Shown here piece by piece: positions 30,690-37,249 of a stretch of 37,249 nucleotides of DNA. This DNA comes from Sphingobacterium sp. (GTDB lineage: Bacteria > Bacteroidota > Bacteroidia > Sphingobacteriales > Sphingobacteriaceae). The notes beneath the pieces were generated by a model. The model had not been told where the DNA came from, made no database searches, and saw only the letters and a list, made by a program, of their open reading frames with translations. Position 1 is the stretch's first letter. Every line of letters begins with the position of its first letter. The position numbers were made by a program, and so were the translations under genes. Location: assembly GCA_029239355.1 (NCBI GenBank), contig JAQZAZ010000037.1, forward strand, positions 1-37,249, in the 5' to 3' direction.

Positions 30690-32414
30690 ATGAAAAAAGG
30701 ATTTTTTGGGGTGTTATTTGCAGGTTTGTTCTGTATTGGCCCCTTGTTCGCTCAGTATAAATCGACCATAAAGAATGAAACCTTGCTCTATAATAATATA
30801 GATCAGCTATTGCCACTTACTGGGTTGGATCAACGGCGCATCGCTGTCGTTGTACCAAATGCCGAAAAATATACGGCATTTACAAGTCAGCTGGCGCGTT
30901 ATACAAACACAACCTTATTTGATTTCAGCAAATTCGACGAAGATATCAAGTACTATAACACGATTATCGTCGCAGGCAAGGAGGACGATTTAGATGCAGA
31001 TTGTTTGGCGCAGCTCAAGCAGGCAGTCCTGAATAATAAGAAAGTTGTGCTTTGCCATTTCTTTGAACATGAGCGCAGCAAAAAGGTCGTTTCCGAGCAT
31101 CCGCAATCTGATTTGATCGAGCTGCTGGCACCTTTTACTGAGCTTGGGCAACGAAATGCTGCGATGTCTATTTTCGGCGGAGTGGCTATAACTGATGGCA
31201 ACGTTAAAACAGCTCAAACGCGACTGCAATACAGTTCTGGTGAAAACTCTGACCTAAACCTGGGTAAATTGACAAAAAAAATTGATGCCATCGCCCAAGA
31301 AGCCATTGAGAAACAGGCAACTCCAGGAGTGGTCGTGATGGTCATCAAAGATGGACAGGTGCTTCTGGAAAAATCTTACGGTTATCATACCTATACGAAA
31401 GCTGTTCCAACAAAAACAAGTGATATTTTTGATCTGGCCTCAATCAGTAAAATCGCGGGCACTACGCCTGTGATTATGCGTCTTACCGAGCGTAATATCA
31501 TTAACCTGGATAGTACCATGGGGCACTACCTTTGGCAAGCGAAGTATACAAATAAGAAAGATATCAAATTGCGCTCTGTGATGCTGCATGAGGCTGGGTT
31601 TACCCCATTTATCCCATTTTATAAATATTTGAAAGCAGGAGATGTTATTGCCAATCCAGACCAACAGCATCAGGTTAAGATGGCCGACAATAGTTACATC
31701 CTCAATCATTATTACAGGGATGTGATGTGGACCGAAATGCTAAAGTCACCGGTAAAACCAACAGGCAACTATGTGTATAGCGATATAAGCATGTATGTGA
31801 TGAAGGAAATCGCCGAACATCAGACGGCAGAACCATTGCAAGATTATGTTCAGGAAAATTTTTATAGGCCGTTAGGGATGACACATGCTGGATATCTCCC
31901 AAGGGAACGATTTGCAAAGGAACAGATTGTGCCTACTGAACAGGATACATCGTTTCGTAAGATCTTGTTGGAAGGATATGTTCACGATCAGGGGGCAGCC
32001 ATGGCTGGTGGCATTGCCGGCCATGCCGGATTGTTTGCTACCGCAAATGATCTGGCAATATATGGACAACTTTTGCTGAACCGGGGTGAATATGGCGGAG
32101 AACGGTATTTTAAGGCAGAAACGATCGATCAGTTTACTAGTAAACAGTCTGCATCAAGTCGGAGAGGGCTGGGATTTGACCGCTGGGATCCAAATCCGAA
32201 AAATGAATACCCATCCAAACTGGCAAATAGTACGGTCTTCGGACATACAGGATACACGGGAACCTGTATCTGGGTAGATCCACAAAATCAGCTGGTTTAT
32301 ATCTTCCTATCTAATAGGGTACATCCACAGGTCAGTACCAAATTGTATGATCTCAATATCCGAAGCCGTATTCAGGATACGATTTATGAAATAATTAATG
32401 AAGCGAAAAAATGA
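30690..32414 (+). CDS. Exported serine hydrolase (class C beta-lactamase fold, AmiE-like) with a GH3-C-like N-terminal part
   Basis: 574 residues. Signal peptide MKKGFFGVLFAGLFCIGPLFAQ. Residues about 45-190 (QRRIAVVVPNAEKYTAFTSQ, YYNTIIVAGKEDDL, KKVVLCHFF, AAMSIFGGVAITDG, RLQYSSGE) read like a worn C-terminal domain of a family 3 glycosidase. Residues about 195-570 form a beta-lactamase/transpeptidase-like domain: KQATPGVVVMVIKDGQVLLEKSYGYHTY, catalytic ASISK (Ser251, Lys254), YSD (Tyr363-Asp365), and HTG (His519-Gly521). In many Bacteroidota a complete GH3 (NagZ-like) domain is fused to this kind of AmiE-like domain, which removes peptides from N-acetylmuramic acid. Here the GH3 catalytic barrel is missing. 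The stop overlaps the start of the dipeptidase gene (ATGA), pointing to joint work on wall peptides. An esterase or D-aminopeptidase role is an alternative. Confidence 0.85.
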   Translation: MKKGFFGVLFAGLFCIGPLFAQYKSTIKNETLLYNNIDQLLPLTGLDQRRIAVVVPNAEKYTAFTSQLARYTNTTLFDFSKFDEDIKYYNTIIVAGKEDDLDADCLAQLKQAVLNNKKVVLCHFFEHERSKKVVSEHPQSDLIELLAPFTELGQRNAAMSIFGGVAITDGNVKTAQTRLQYSSGENSDLNLGKLTKKIDAIAQEAIEKQATPGVVVMVIKDGQVLLEKSYGYHTYTKAVPTKTSDIFDLASISKIAGTTPVIMRLTERNIINLDSTMGHYLWQAKYTNKKDIKLRSVMLHEAGFTPFIPFYKYLKAGDVIANPDQQHQVKMADNSYILNHYYRDVMWTEMLKSPVKPTGNYVYSDISMYVMKEIAEHQTAEPLQDYVQENFYRPLGMTHAGYLPRERFAKEQIVPTEQDTSFRKILLEGYVHDQGAAMAGGIAGHAGLFATANDLAIYGQLLLNRGEYGGERYFKAETIDQFTSKQSASSRRGLGFDRWDPNPKNEYPSKLANSTVFGHTGYTGTCIWVDPQNQLVYIFLSNRVHPQVSTKLYDLNIRSRIQDTIYEIINEAKK

Positions 32415-33571
32415 TAAAAAATCTATTGCTCATGGGACTATCCATGTTATCCTTGAATCGCCTTGCCTATAGTCAGGATTATAAGCAAGTTCATGCAGAT
32501 ATGATTGTTGTTGATGGGCATAACGATGTTATCTACGAATCTATTTTCCAGGGGAAAGACATTGGCCAGCGTTTAAACTCAGGCGCCACAGATATCCCAC
32601 GGTTAAAAGAAGGTGGAGTAGACGTACAGGTATTTGCTGTTTGGTCGGATGACGCAAAATGGAAGGCTGGTGCATTTGCACATGCTAATGCCCAAATAGA
32701 TGCGCTGGAAAAGATGATCGCTACCAATGCTGCGGAAATCGCCTTAGCAAAATCAACAGCAGATATTGAAGCAATTCTAAAAACAGGAAAAATTGCTGCG
32801 GTAATCGGTGTGGAGGGTGGTAATATGATTGAAGGAAGCATTGACAATCTGGTTCAGCTTCACGAGCGTGGAGCGAAATATTTAACCTTGACATGGAATT
32901 ATAATGTGCCCTGGGCAAGTTGCGCGGCGATGGAGTCCAAAAAGATGGATTCAAAAGCAAAGGGATTAACTGATCACGGTAAAGCAATCATTAGAAAGAT
33001 GAACCAACTTGGTATGCTCGTCGATCTATCCCACGGTGGCGAACAGACTTTTTACGATGTCCTCGCAGTTTCGAATAAACCGATATTGGTATCGCATAGC
33101 AATGCCTATCGTTTATGCCCGCATTTTCGTAACCTGAAAGACGAACAGTTGGAAGCGTTGAAGAAGAATGGCGGTGTGATCGGTGTTAACTTTTACTCTG
33201 GTTTTTTGGACCCGGCCTATGAGAAGAGGTTAAAGAAAATCTACAAAAAACAATTTGGGAAGAATGCCGATATAACACCGAGCACCTGGAGCATGTATGA
33301 ACAGTTATCCAAGGAAGCAAAGTACGAAGCTGACGCGCCACTATCCAAACTCATGGATCATATTGATTATCTTGTTGGGAAAGTAGGGATTGATCATGTT
33401 GCGGTTGGATCAGATTTTGATGGCATCGAATCGGCCCCTCAAGGGCTAGAAGATGTGGCAAAATTTCCTTTGTTGACAAAGGCGCTTTTAAAAAGAGGGT
33501 ACAACAAAGCCGATATCGCGAAGATTATGGGACTGAATTTTCTACGGATTTTAAAAGAAAATGAGGAATAG
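32411..33571 (+). CDS. Membrane dipeptidase (M19, renal dipeptidase family), exported
   Basis: 386 residues with a signal peptide (MIKNLLLMGLSMLSLNRLAYSQ). Peptidase family M19 cleaves dipeptides, including those with a D-residue at the C terminus. The two-zinc site is complete: His37 and Asp39 (VDGHND), bridging Glu135 (GVEGG), His208 (DLSHGG), His229 (VSHSNA) and Asp335 (GSDFDG). The family phrase TLTWNYNVPWA and HVAVGSDFDG are both present. It overlaps the serine hydrolase gene by 4 nt (ATGA), so the two are translationally coupled. A pathway from muropeptide to peptide to amino acids in the periplasm fits both, and the racemase upstream at 27363 could join it; that link is inference. radA follows 31 nt later but has its own probable promoter. 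Confidence 0.93.
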   Translation: MIKNLLLMGLSMLSLNRLAYSQDYKQVHADMIVVDGHNDVIYESIFQGKDIGQRLNSGATDIPRLKEGGVDVQVFAVWSDDAKWKAGAFAHANAQIDALEKMIATNAAEIALAKSTADIEAILKTGKIAAVIGVEGGNMIEGSIDNLVQLHERGAKYLTLTWNYNVPWASCAAMESKKMDSKAKGLTDHGKAIIRKMNQLGMLVDLSHGGEQTFYDVLAVSNKPILVSHSNAYRLCPHFRNLKDEQLEALKKNGGVIGVNFYSGFLDPAYEKRLKKIYKKQFGKNADITPSTWSMYEQLSKEAKYEADAPLSKLMDHIDYLVGKVGIDHVAVGSDFDGIESAPQGLEDVAKFPLLTKALLKRGYNKADIAKIMGLNFLRILKENEE

Positions 33572-33590
33572 GGTAATGGATAGAAATTTG

Positions 33591-33598
33591 TAATTTCG
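33591..33598 (+). promoter_or_regulatory. Probable radA -7 box, leaderless arrangement
   Basis: TAATTTCG differs from TAnnTTTG at one base and ends exactly 4 nt before ATG 33603. The shared 4-nt spacing with purD, xseA and the 437-aa gene is the main argument. Confidence 0.4.
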
Positions 33599-33602
33599 TA
33601 GA

Positions 33603-34988
33603 ATGGCAAAAACAAAATCAGCATATTTCTGTCAAAACTGTGGCTATGAGTCGCCGAAATGGATGGGGCAGTGTCCTTCCTGCAAGCAATGGAATAGTTT
33701 TGTAGAGGAAGTTGTCGAAAAGTCAAGTTCAAAAGTTCCTGAATGGCGCAGTACCACAACAGTCGGAAATACAAAGCGGGCAAACAAAGCTGCTATTATC
33801 CATGAAATTGTTTATCAGGATGAGTCACGTATTCTGACTCCCGATCAGGAGTTCAACCGCGTATTGGGAGGCGGTATTGTTCCGGGTTCCCTGGTGTTGA
33901 TTGGTGGTGAACCCGGAATTGGAAAATCCACATTGATGCTCCAACTGGCTTTATCCATTCCACAGGTCAAAACGCTCTATATTTCCGGAGAGGAAAGTGA
34001 ACAGCAGATCAAAATGCGTGCAGAAAGGTTGTCGCAGTCCTCTAAAGCCAATTGTTATATTCTGACCGAGACATCCACACAAAATATTTTCAAGCAGATT
34101 GAGACCGTACAGCCCAATGTTATTGTCATTGATTCTATCCAAACCTTGCATTCCTCACAGATTGAATCAGCACCGGGATCAGTTTCCCAGGTACGGGAAT
34201 GCACAGCTGAACTATTGCGCTTTGCCAAAGAAACGAGTACGCCTGTATTTATTGTTGGGCATATCACAAAGGATGGTTCTATAGCAGGGCCGAAAGTATT
34301 GGAACATATGGTCGACACGGTACTTCAATTTGAAGGCGACCGTCATCATGTCTACCGTATATTGCGCGCTGTCAAAAATAGGTTTGGATCCGCTTCAGAA
34401 TTGGGGATCTATGAAATGCAGGGTTCGGGATTGCGCGAGGTATCAAATCCATCCGAAATAATGATTTCGCAGCGGGACGAACCTGTGAGTGGTGTGTCCA
34501 TAGCCGCCATGCTTGAAGGGATGCGGCCCATGATGATTGAGGTTCAGGCTTTGGTGAGCAATTCTGCATTTGGTATAGCCCAGCGCTCATCCACGGGCTA
34601 TGACACCAAACGATTGAACATGCTGCTAGCCGTATTGGAGAAGCGCTTTGGCTTTCGTTTAAGTGCACAGGATGTATTTTTGAATATCGCCGGCGGGTTG
34701 CGGGTCGAAGACCCTGCTATTGATCTGGCCGTTGTCGTGGCCATTATCTCGTCGCAGCAAGATATTGCGATCCGGAGTAACCTGACCTTTGCCGGAGAGG
34801 TGGGTTTATCTGGGGAAATCAGAGCCGTCAACCGGATTGAACAGCGTATCCAAGAGGCCGAGAAGTTGGGTTTTGATGGAATCTTTATTTCTAAGTTCAA
34901 TACCAAAGGACTGGATGCCAAGAAATATAATATTGCGATTAGGCCGGTCGCTAAATTGGAGGATATTTTTAGCGCTTTATTTGGATAA
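33603..34988 (+). CDS. radA: DNA repair protein RadA (Sms)
   Basis: 461 residues, full length. In order: a C4 zinc finger (FCQNCGYESPKWMGQCPSCKQW, four Cys), a RecA-like ATPase with Walker A GGEPGIGKST (Gly101-Ser109; Lys108), Walker B region VIVIDSIQT, the RadA signature KNRFG (258-262) and a C-terminal Lon-protease-like domain (DVFLNIAGGLRVEDPAIDLA, AGEVGLSGEIRAV) that lacks protease activity in the family. RadA is a hexameric helicase that drives branch migration in recombination and repair. A terminator follows 21 nt after the stop, then a short stretch whose plus frame repeats EGDRxHVYRILR of this protein. Confidence 0.97.
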   Translation: MAKTKSAYFCQNCGYESPKWMGQCPSCKQWNSFVEEVVEKSSSKVPEWRSTTTVGNTKRANKAAIIHEIVYQDESRILTPDQEFNRVLGGGIVPGSLVLIGGEPGIGKSTLMLQLALSIPQVKTLYISGEESEQQIKMRAERLSQSSKANCYILTETSTQNIFKQIETVQPNVIVIDSIQTLHSSQIESAPGSVSQVRECTAELLRFAKETSTPVFIVGHITKDGSIAGPKVLEHMVDTVLQFEGDRHHVYRILRAVKNRFGSASELGIYEMQGSGLREVSNPSEIMISQRDEPVSGVSIAAMLEGMRPMMIEVQALVSNSAFGIAQRSSTGYDTKRLNMLLAVLEKRFGFRLSAQDVFLNIAGGLRVEDPAIDLAVVVAIISSQQDIAIRSNLTFAGEVGLSGEIRAVNRIEQRIQEAEKLGFDGIFISKFNTKGLDAKKYNIAIRPVAKLEDIFSALFG

Positions 34989-35009
34989 TAATGTTTACAA
35001 AAGATAAAA

Positions 35010-35040
35010 AAAATAGGTGTCCAACATTGGCACCTATTTT
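35010..35040 (+). terminator. Terminator after radA
   Basis: AAAATAGGTG pairs with CACCTATTTT (10 bp), extended inward by CCAA/TTGG with one bulged T. On the plus strand it ends in TATTTTAAACTTTAAT; the mirrored A run allows function on the other strand as well. Confidence 0.75.
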
Positions 35041-35041
35041 A

Positions 35042-35140
35042 AACTTTAATAATGTATTCATTCGCCTGCGTCATTATGCAATATATGAAGGCGATCGTTT
35101 TCATGTGTACCGAATTTTACGCTGTCAGATATCGATTTGA
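35042..35140 (+). pseudogene. Short radA-like coding fragment behind radA
   Basis: The plus frame reads RLRHYAIYEGDRFHVYRILRCQISI before TGA. EGDRFHVYRILR (35087-35122) matches RadA EGDRHHVYRILR (34332-34367) at 11 of 12 residues and 29 of 36 bases, with most differences at third codon positions. It has no start codon of its own. The opposite strand is also open for 43 codons (DLIYLVSSEYQHEV... to TGA at 35058), so the direction of coding is not certain. No gene is claimed here, only a relic. Confidence 0.4.
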
Positions 35141-35187
35141 CCTCGTGCTGATATTCGGACGATACTAGGTAAATCAGGTCTTTAAAT

Positions 35188-35868
35188 TTACTTTAATACT
35201 TCTTTTAATTTGGCACGTAAGGCATCCCCATGCAAATTCTTTGCGATGATTTTTCCATTCGGGTCAATCAGTACATTTTGGGGGATAGACTTCACCGCAT
35301 ATAATGTACCTACATCATTCTGCCAGCGTTTTAAGTCAGAAACGTGTCTCCAGTGGAGTTTGTCAGCATGAATAGCTTTGATCCAGGAGTTGCGGTCTTT
35401 GTCAAAGGATATGCCCAGGATTTCAAAATTGTCTCCTTTAAACTGTTGGTAAGTTTTTACGAGATCCGGGCTTTCAACGCGGCAGTCAGGGCACCAGGAA
35501 GCCCAAAAATCAAGCAGTACATATTTACCTTTGAAATCAGAAAGCTGCACAGGGTTACCTGTTGTATCGTTTTGTGTAAAGGCAGGTGCAACTTTTCCGA
35601 TCTGAACAGTCTCCAATGCATTTAAATACTCCTGAAATTCCTTTCCTTCATTCGAATTTTTGACGTTTCCGCTTAAAGTATTATAAAGTTCTTGTAACTC
35701 TGTATAGACAGGATCGTAGCCGCCTACACGGCGTAAATCAACTAAGGTTGAGATGGAATCCGGCGCCGCTTTTACACGGGCGATATATTCCTGTTTGGTC
35801 AATTCCTTTTTCTGCGCTGATCCAAAGAAAGGGAGGACCAAAAAAAGTAGTGTGATGTATTTTATCAT
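35188..35868 (-). CDS. TlpA/ResA-type thioredoxin-like protein, exported
   Basis: 226 residues if started at ATG 35868, which gives a clear signal peptide (MIKYITLLFLVLPFFGSAQ). The frame is open 14 codons upstream to 35910, but the -7 box at 35892 places the transcript start near 35887, downstream of that ATG. Residues about 88-226 are a TlpA-like thioredoxin domain: KVAPAFTQNDTTGNPVQLSD, then FWASWCPDC with redox Cys126 and Cys129, and IPQNVLIDPNGKIIAKNLHG with the cis-Pro loop. Residues 20-85 form a helical N-terminal domain common in Bacteroidota members. It probably reduces or isomerises disulfides of exported proteins or serves cytochrome maturation. It is divergent from the aminotransferase gene. 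Confidence 0.9.
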   Translation of the reverse strand: MIKYITLLFLVLPFFGSAQKKELTKQEYIARVKAAPDSISTLVDLRRVGGYDPVYTELQELYNTLSGNVKNSNEGKEFQEYLNALETVQIGKVAPAFTQNDTTGNPVQLSDFKGKYVLLDFWASWCPDCRVESPDLVKTYQQFKGDNFEILGISFDKDRNSWIKAIHADKLHWRHVSDLKRWQNDVGTLYAVKSIPQNVLIDPNGKIIAKNLHGDALRAKLKEVLK

Positions 35869-35891
35869 GTTGCTATTCTTGTATATATTTA

Positions 35892-35899
35892 CAAATATA
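35892..35899 (-). promoter_or_regulatory. -7 box of the TlpA-like gene
   Basis: TATATTTG on the minus strand fits TAnnTTTG and lies 23 nt before ATG 35868. The expected start point near 35887 excludes the longer frame start at 35910. No TTTG at the -33 position. Confidence 0.5.
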
Positions 35900-35940
35900 A
35901 GAAAATCCACTAATTTGGTAGATTAATAAAATGTCAAAAA

Positions 35941-37089
35941 ATGAACTTCGACCTAATTGCTAAACTTCCACATGTCGGTACATCTATCTTTACCAAGATG
36001 ACCATGCTTGCCAATGCAGAGCAGGCCTTGAACCTGTCGCAGGGCTTCCCAGATTTTGAAACAGATCCCAAGCTTGTTCAATTGGTTTCTGCGGCGATGG
36101 AAAAAGGACATAACCAATATGCACCGATGATTGGTGTACAAAGCTTGCGTGAGACGATCGTCAAAAAATACAGCGCAGTGTATGCTGTGGATATTGATCC
36201 GACCGAAGAAATCACGATAACAGCCGGCGGAACCCAGGCCATATTTACTGCGATAGCGACAGTAGTCAGGCCCGACGATGAAGTGATTATATTCGAGCCG
36301 GCCTATGACAGTTATGCACCCAGCATTGAATTATTCGGTGGTAAAGTTGTTCCCGTTCGATTGTTGGCGCCAGATTTTCAAATTGATTGGGATTATGTAG
36401 CTTCCCTGATCAACGAAAAGACACGCTTGGTAATAATCAATAACCCCAATAATCCGACAGGGAAAGTTCTAGGGAAAGATGAGTTGAATAAACTTAGCAA
36501 GCTCCTGCAAGGAACGAACACCCTATTGCTAAGCGACGAAGTTTATGAGCATCTCGTCTTTGACGGAATAGCTCCACAATCGGTTTTAAGCATACCGGGC
36601 TTGCGTGATCGGAGTTTTGTTGTTGCTTCTTTTGGAAAGTTGTTGCATACTACAGGGTGGAAGATTGGATATTGTGTGGCACCGACCGTACTGATGCATG
36701 AATTCCGAAAAGTCCATCAGTTTAACGTGTTCAGCGTCAATACACCAATGCAAATAGCGATAGCAGAATACCTGAAAGATGTTGCCTATGTTGAAAGTCT
36801 CGCTGGGTTTTTCGAGAAAAAGCGCAATTTACTCAAAAATGGGTTGGCACAATCACGCTTCAAAATTCTACCCTGTGAAGGGACTTATTTCCTGAATCTG
36901 GATTATAGCGCCATTAGCAAAGAGAAAGAATTTGATTTTGCCTGCTTTTTGACAAAGCATTATAAAATAGCTACGATCCCACTCTCCGCGTTTTATAAAC
37001 AAGCTACAGATCAGCAGGTTTTGCGTGTTTGTTTTGCGAAACAAGATGCCACTTTGTTGAAAGCAGTGACTATTTTAAACGAAATATAG
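35941..37089 (+). CDS. Methionine aminotransferase (YbdL-like, PLP class I)
   Basis: 382 residues that follow E. coli YbdL closely: start KLPHVGTSIFTKM, NLSQGFPDFE, NQYAPMIGVQSLRE, TAGGTQAIFTAI, EPAYDSYAPSIELFGG, NNPNNPTGKV, LSDEVYEHLVF, the PLP lysine in SFGKLLHTTGWKIGYCVAP (Lys233), KVHQFNVFSVNTP and PCEGTYFLNLDYSA. It is a fold-type I aminotransferase, cytoplasmic, preferring methionine and aromatic amino acids with a 2-oxoacid acceptor; in Bacteroidota it may close the methionine salvage cycle (4-methylthio-2-oxobutanoate to Met). The first ATG of the frame is used. It has no neighbour of the salvage pathway in the window. Confidence 0.92.
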   Translation: MNFDLIAKLPHVGTSIFTKMTMLANAEQALNLSQGFPDFETDPKLVQLVSAAMEKGHNQYAPMIGVQSLRETIVKKYSAVYAVDIDPTEEITITAGGTQAIFTAIATVVRPDDEVIIFEPAYDSYAPSIELFGGKVVPVRLLAPDFQIDWDYVASLINEKTRLVIINNPNNPTGKVLGKDELNKLSKLLQGTNTLLLSDEVYEHLVFDGIAPQSVLSIPGLRDRSFVVASFGKLLHTTGWKIGYCVAPTVLMHEFRKVHQFNVFSVNTPMQIAIAEYLKDVAYVESLAGFFEKKRNLLKNGLAQSRFKILPCEGTYFLNLDYSAISKEKEFDFACFLTKHYKIATIPLSAFYKQATDQQVLRVCFAKQDATLLKAVTILNEI

Positions 37090-37193
37090 CCTGATTTCGG
37101 TGCTAAAATTCGGGCTAAAAGGTTTTATTTAAAATATTGTTAAGAACAGACCACTTTATTAAAATTTTACTTCAACTTAACTCACTAATTTCA

Positions 37194-37201
37194 TAAATTT
37201 G
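37194..37201 (+). promoter_or_regulatory. -7 box of the gene at the window's right edge
   Basis: TAAATTTG fits TAnnTTTG and ends 29 nt before ATG 37231. The -33 position lacks TTTG. Between 37090 and this box there is a weak hairpin (AGCCTGATTT with AATTCGGGCT) behind the aminotransferase gene without a U tract. Confidence 0.4.
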
Positions 37202-37230
37202 TAATTCACGTTTATCAATATATCCATAAA

Positions 37231-37249
37231 ATGGCTAGATTAAATTTAT
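37231..37249 (+). CDS. Start of an unidentified gene, cut by the window edge
   Basis: ATG followed by codons for ARLNL, then the window ends. It is placed behind a -7 box at a suitable distance. Six codons are too few to name it. Confidence 0.4.

Noticed and set aside
35931..35940. ATG at 35931 as start of the aminotransferase
   Set aside because: It is in a different frame (M-S-K-N-E-L...) and does not lead into the protein; ATG 35941 does.

Overview
The window reads as chromosomal DNA of a Bacteroidota bacterium, most likely a Sphingobacterium or close relative. This rests on the SusC/SusD pair, Bacteroidota-type promoters (a -7 box TAnnTTTG, once with a perfect TTTG 19 nt upstream), few Shine-Dalgarno sequences, many lipoproteins, and a DUF6266-type protein. 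The genus is inferred from the general look of the proteins, not from a marker gene.

Layout. 1-3877 (+): 3' part of glycine decarboxylase gcvP, then an outer-membrane N-acetylmuramoyl-L-alanine amidase lipoprotein. 4045-4110 (-): a 21-codon scrap that looks like the start of idi. 4186-12085 (-): a conserved protein of unknown role, then a tightly packed run of a TonB-plug/macroglobulin-like protein, an enoyl-CoA isomerase-like protein, a small lipoprotein, a phosphohexomutase and a Nudix hydrolase. 12279-13714 (+): purD and tRNA-Glu(TTC).

13697-18955 is a small decayed genomic island. Its ends are a 35-bp direct repeat (34/35 identical) of the tRNA-Glu 3' end and following bases, i.e. attL and attR. 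Inside are a chimeric tyrosine integrase pseudogene, an insertion-sequence scrap, a two-gene secreted unit (HExxH lipoprotein plus exported partner), a frameshifted ABC-ATPase remnant, and a DUF6266-type gene. Short repeats just inside both ends share the 10-mer CACTGAATGA in opposite orientation and may be integrase arm sites.

18956-19608 is a 650-bp non-coding stretch with a candidate short transcript. 19609-27304 (+) is a four-gene nutrient-uptake locus: IPT/TIG-NHL surface lipoprotein, SusC, SusD and a DUF1735/DUF4973-like lipoprotein. It has no glycosidase and no regulator next to it. Then come an unusual Asp/Glu racemase and a pirin (+), and xseA-xseB (-). A second cell-wall-related pair follows (+): an AmiE-like serine hydrolase that seems to keep a worn GH3 C-terminal domain, translationally coupled to an M19 dipeptidase. 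radA comes next, followed by a 36-bp echo of its own coding sequence. The window ends with a TlpA-type thioredoxin (-), a YbdL-type methionine aminotransferase (+) and the first six codons of another gene.

Most interesting: the tRNA island and its mosaic contents; four genes whose -7 box lies exactly 4 nt before the start codon, implying leaderless mRNAs; the radA echo; the GH3 relic in the serine hydrolase; and the racemase with Ser in place of its first catalytic Cys.
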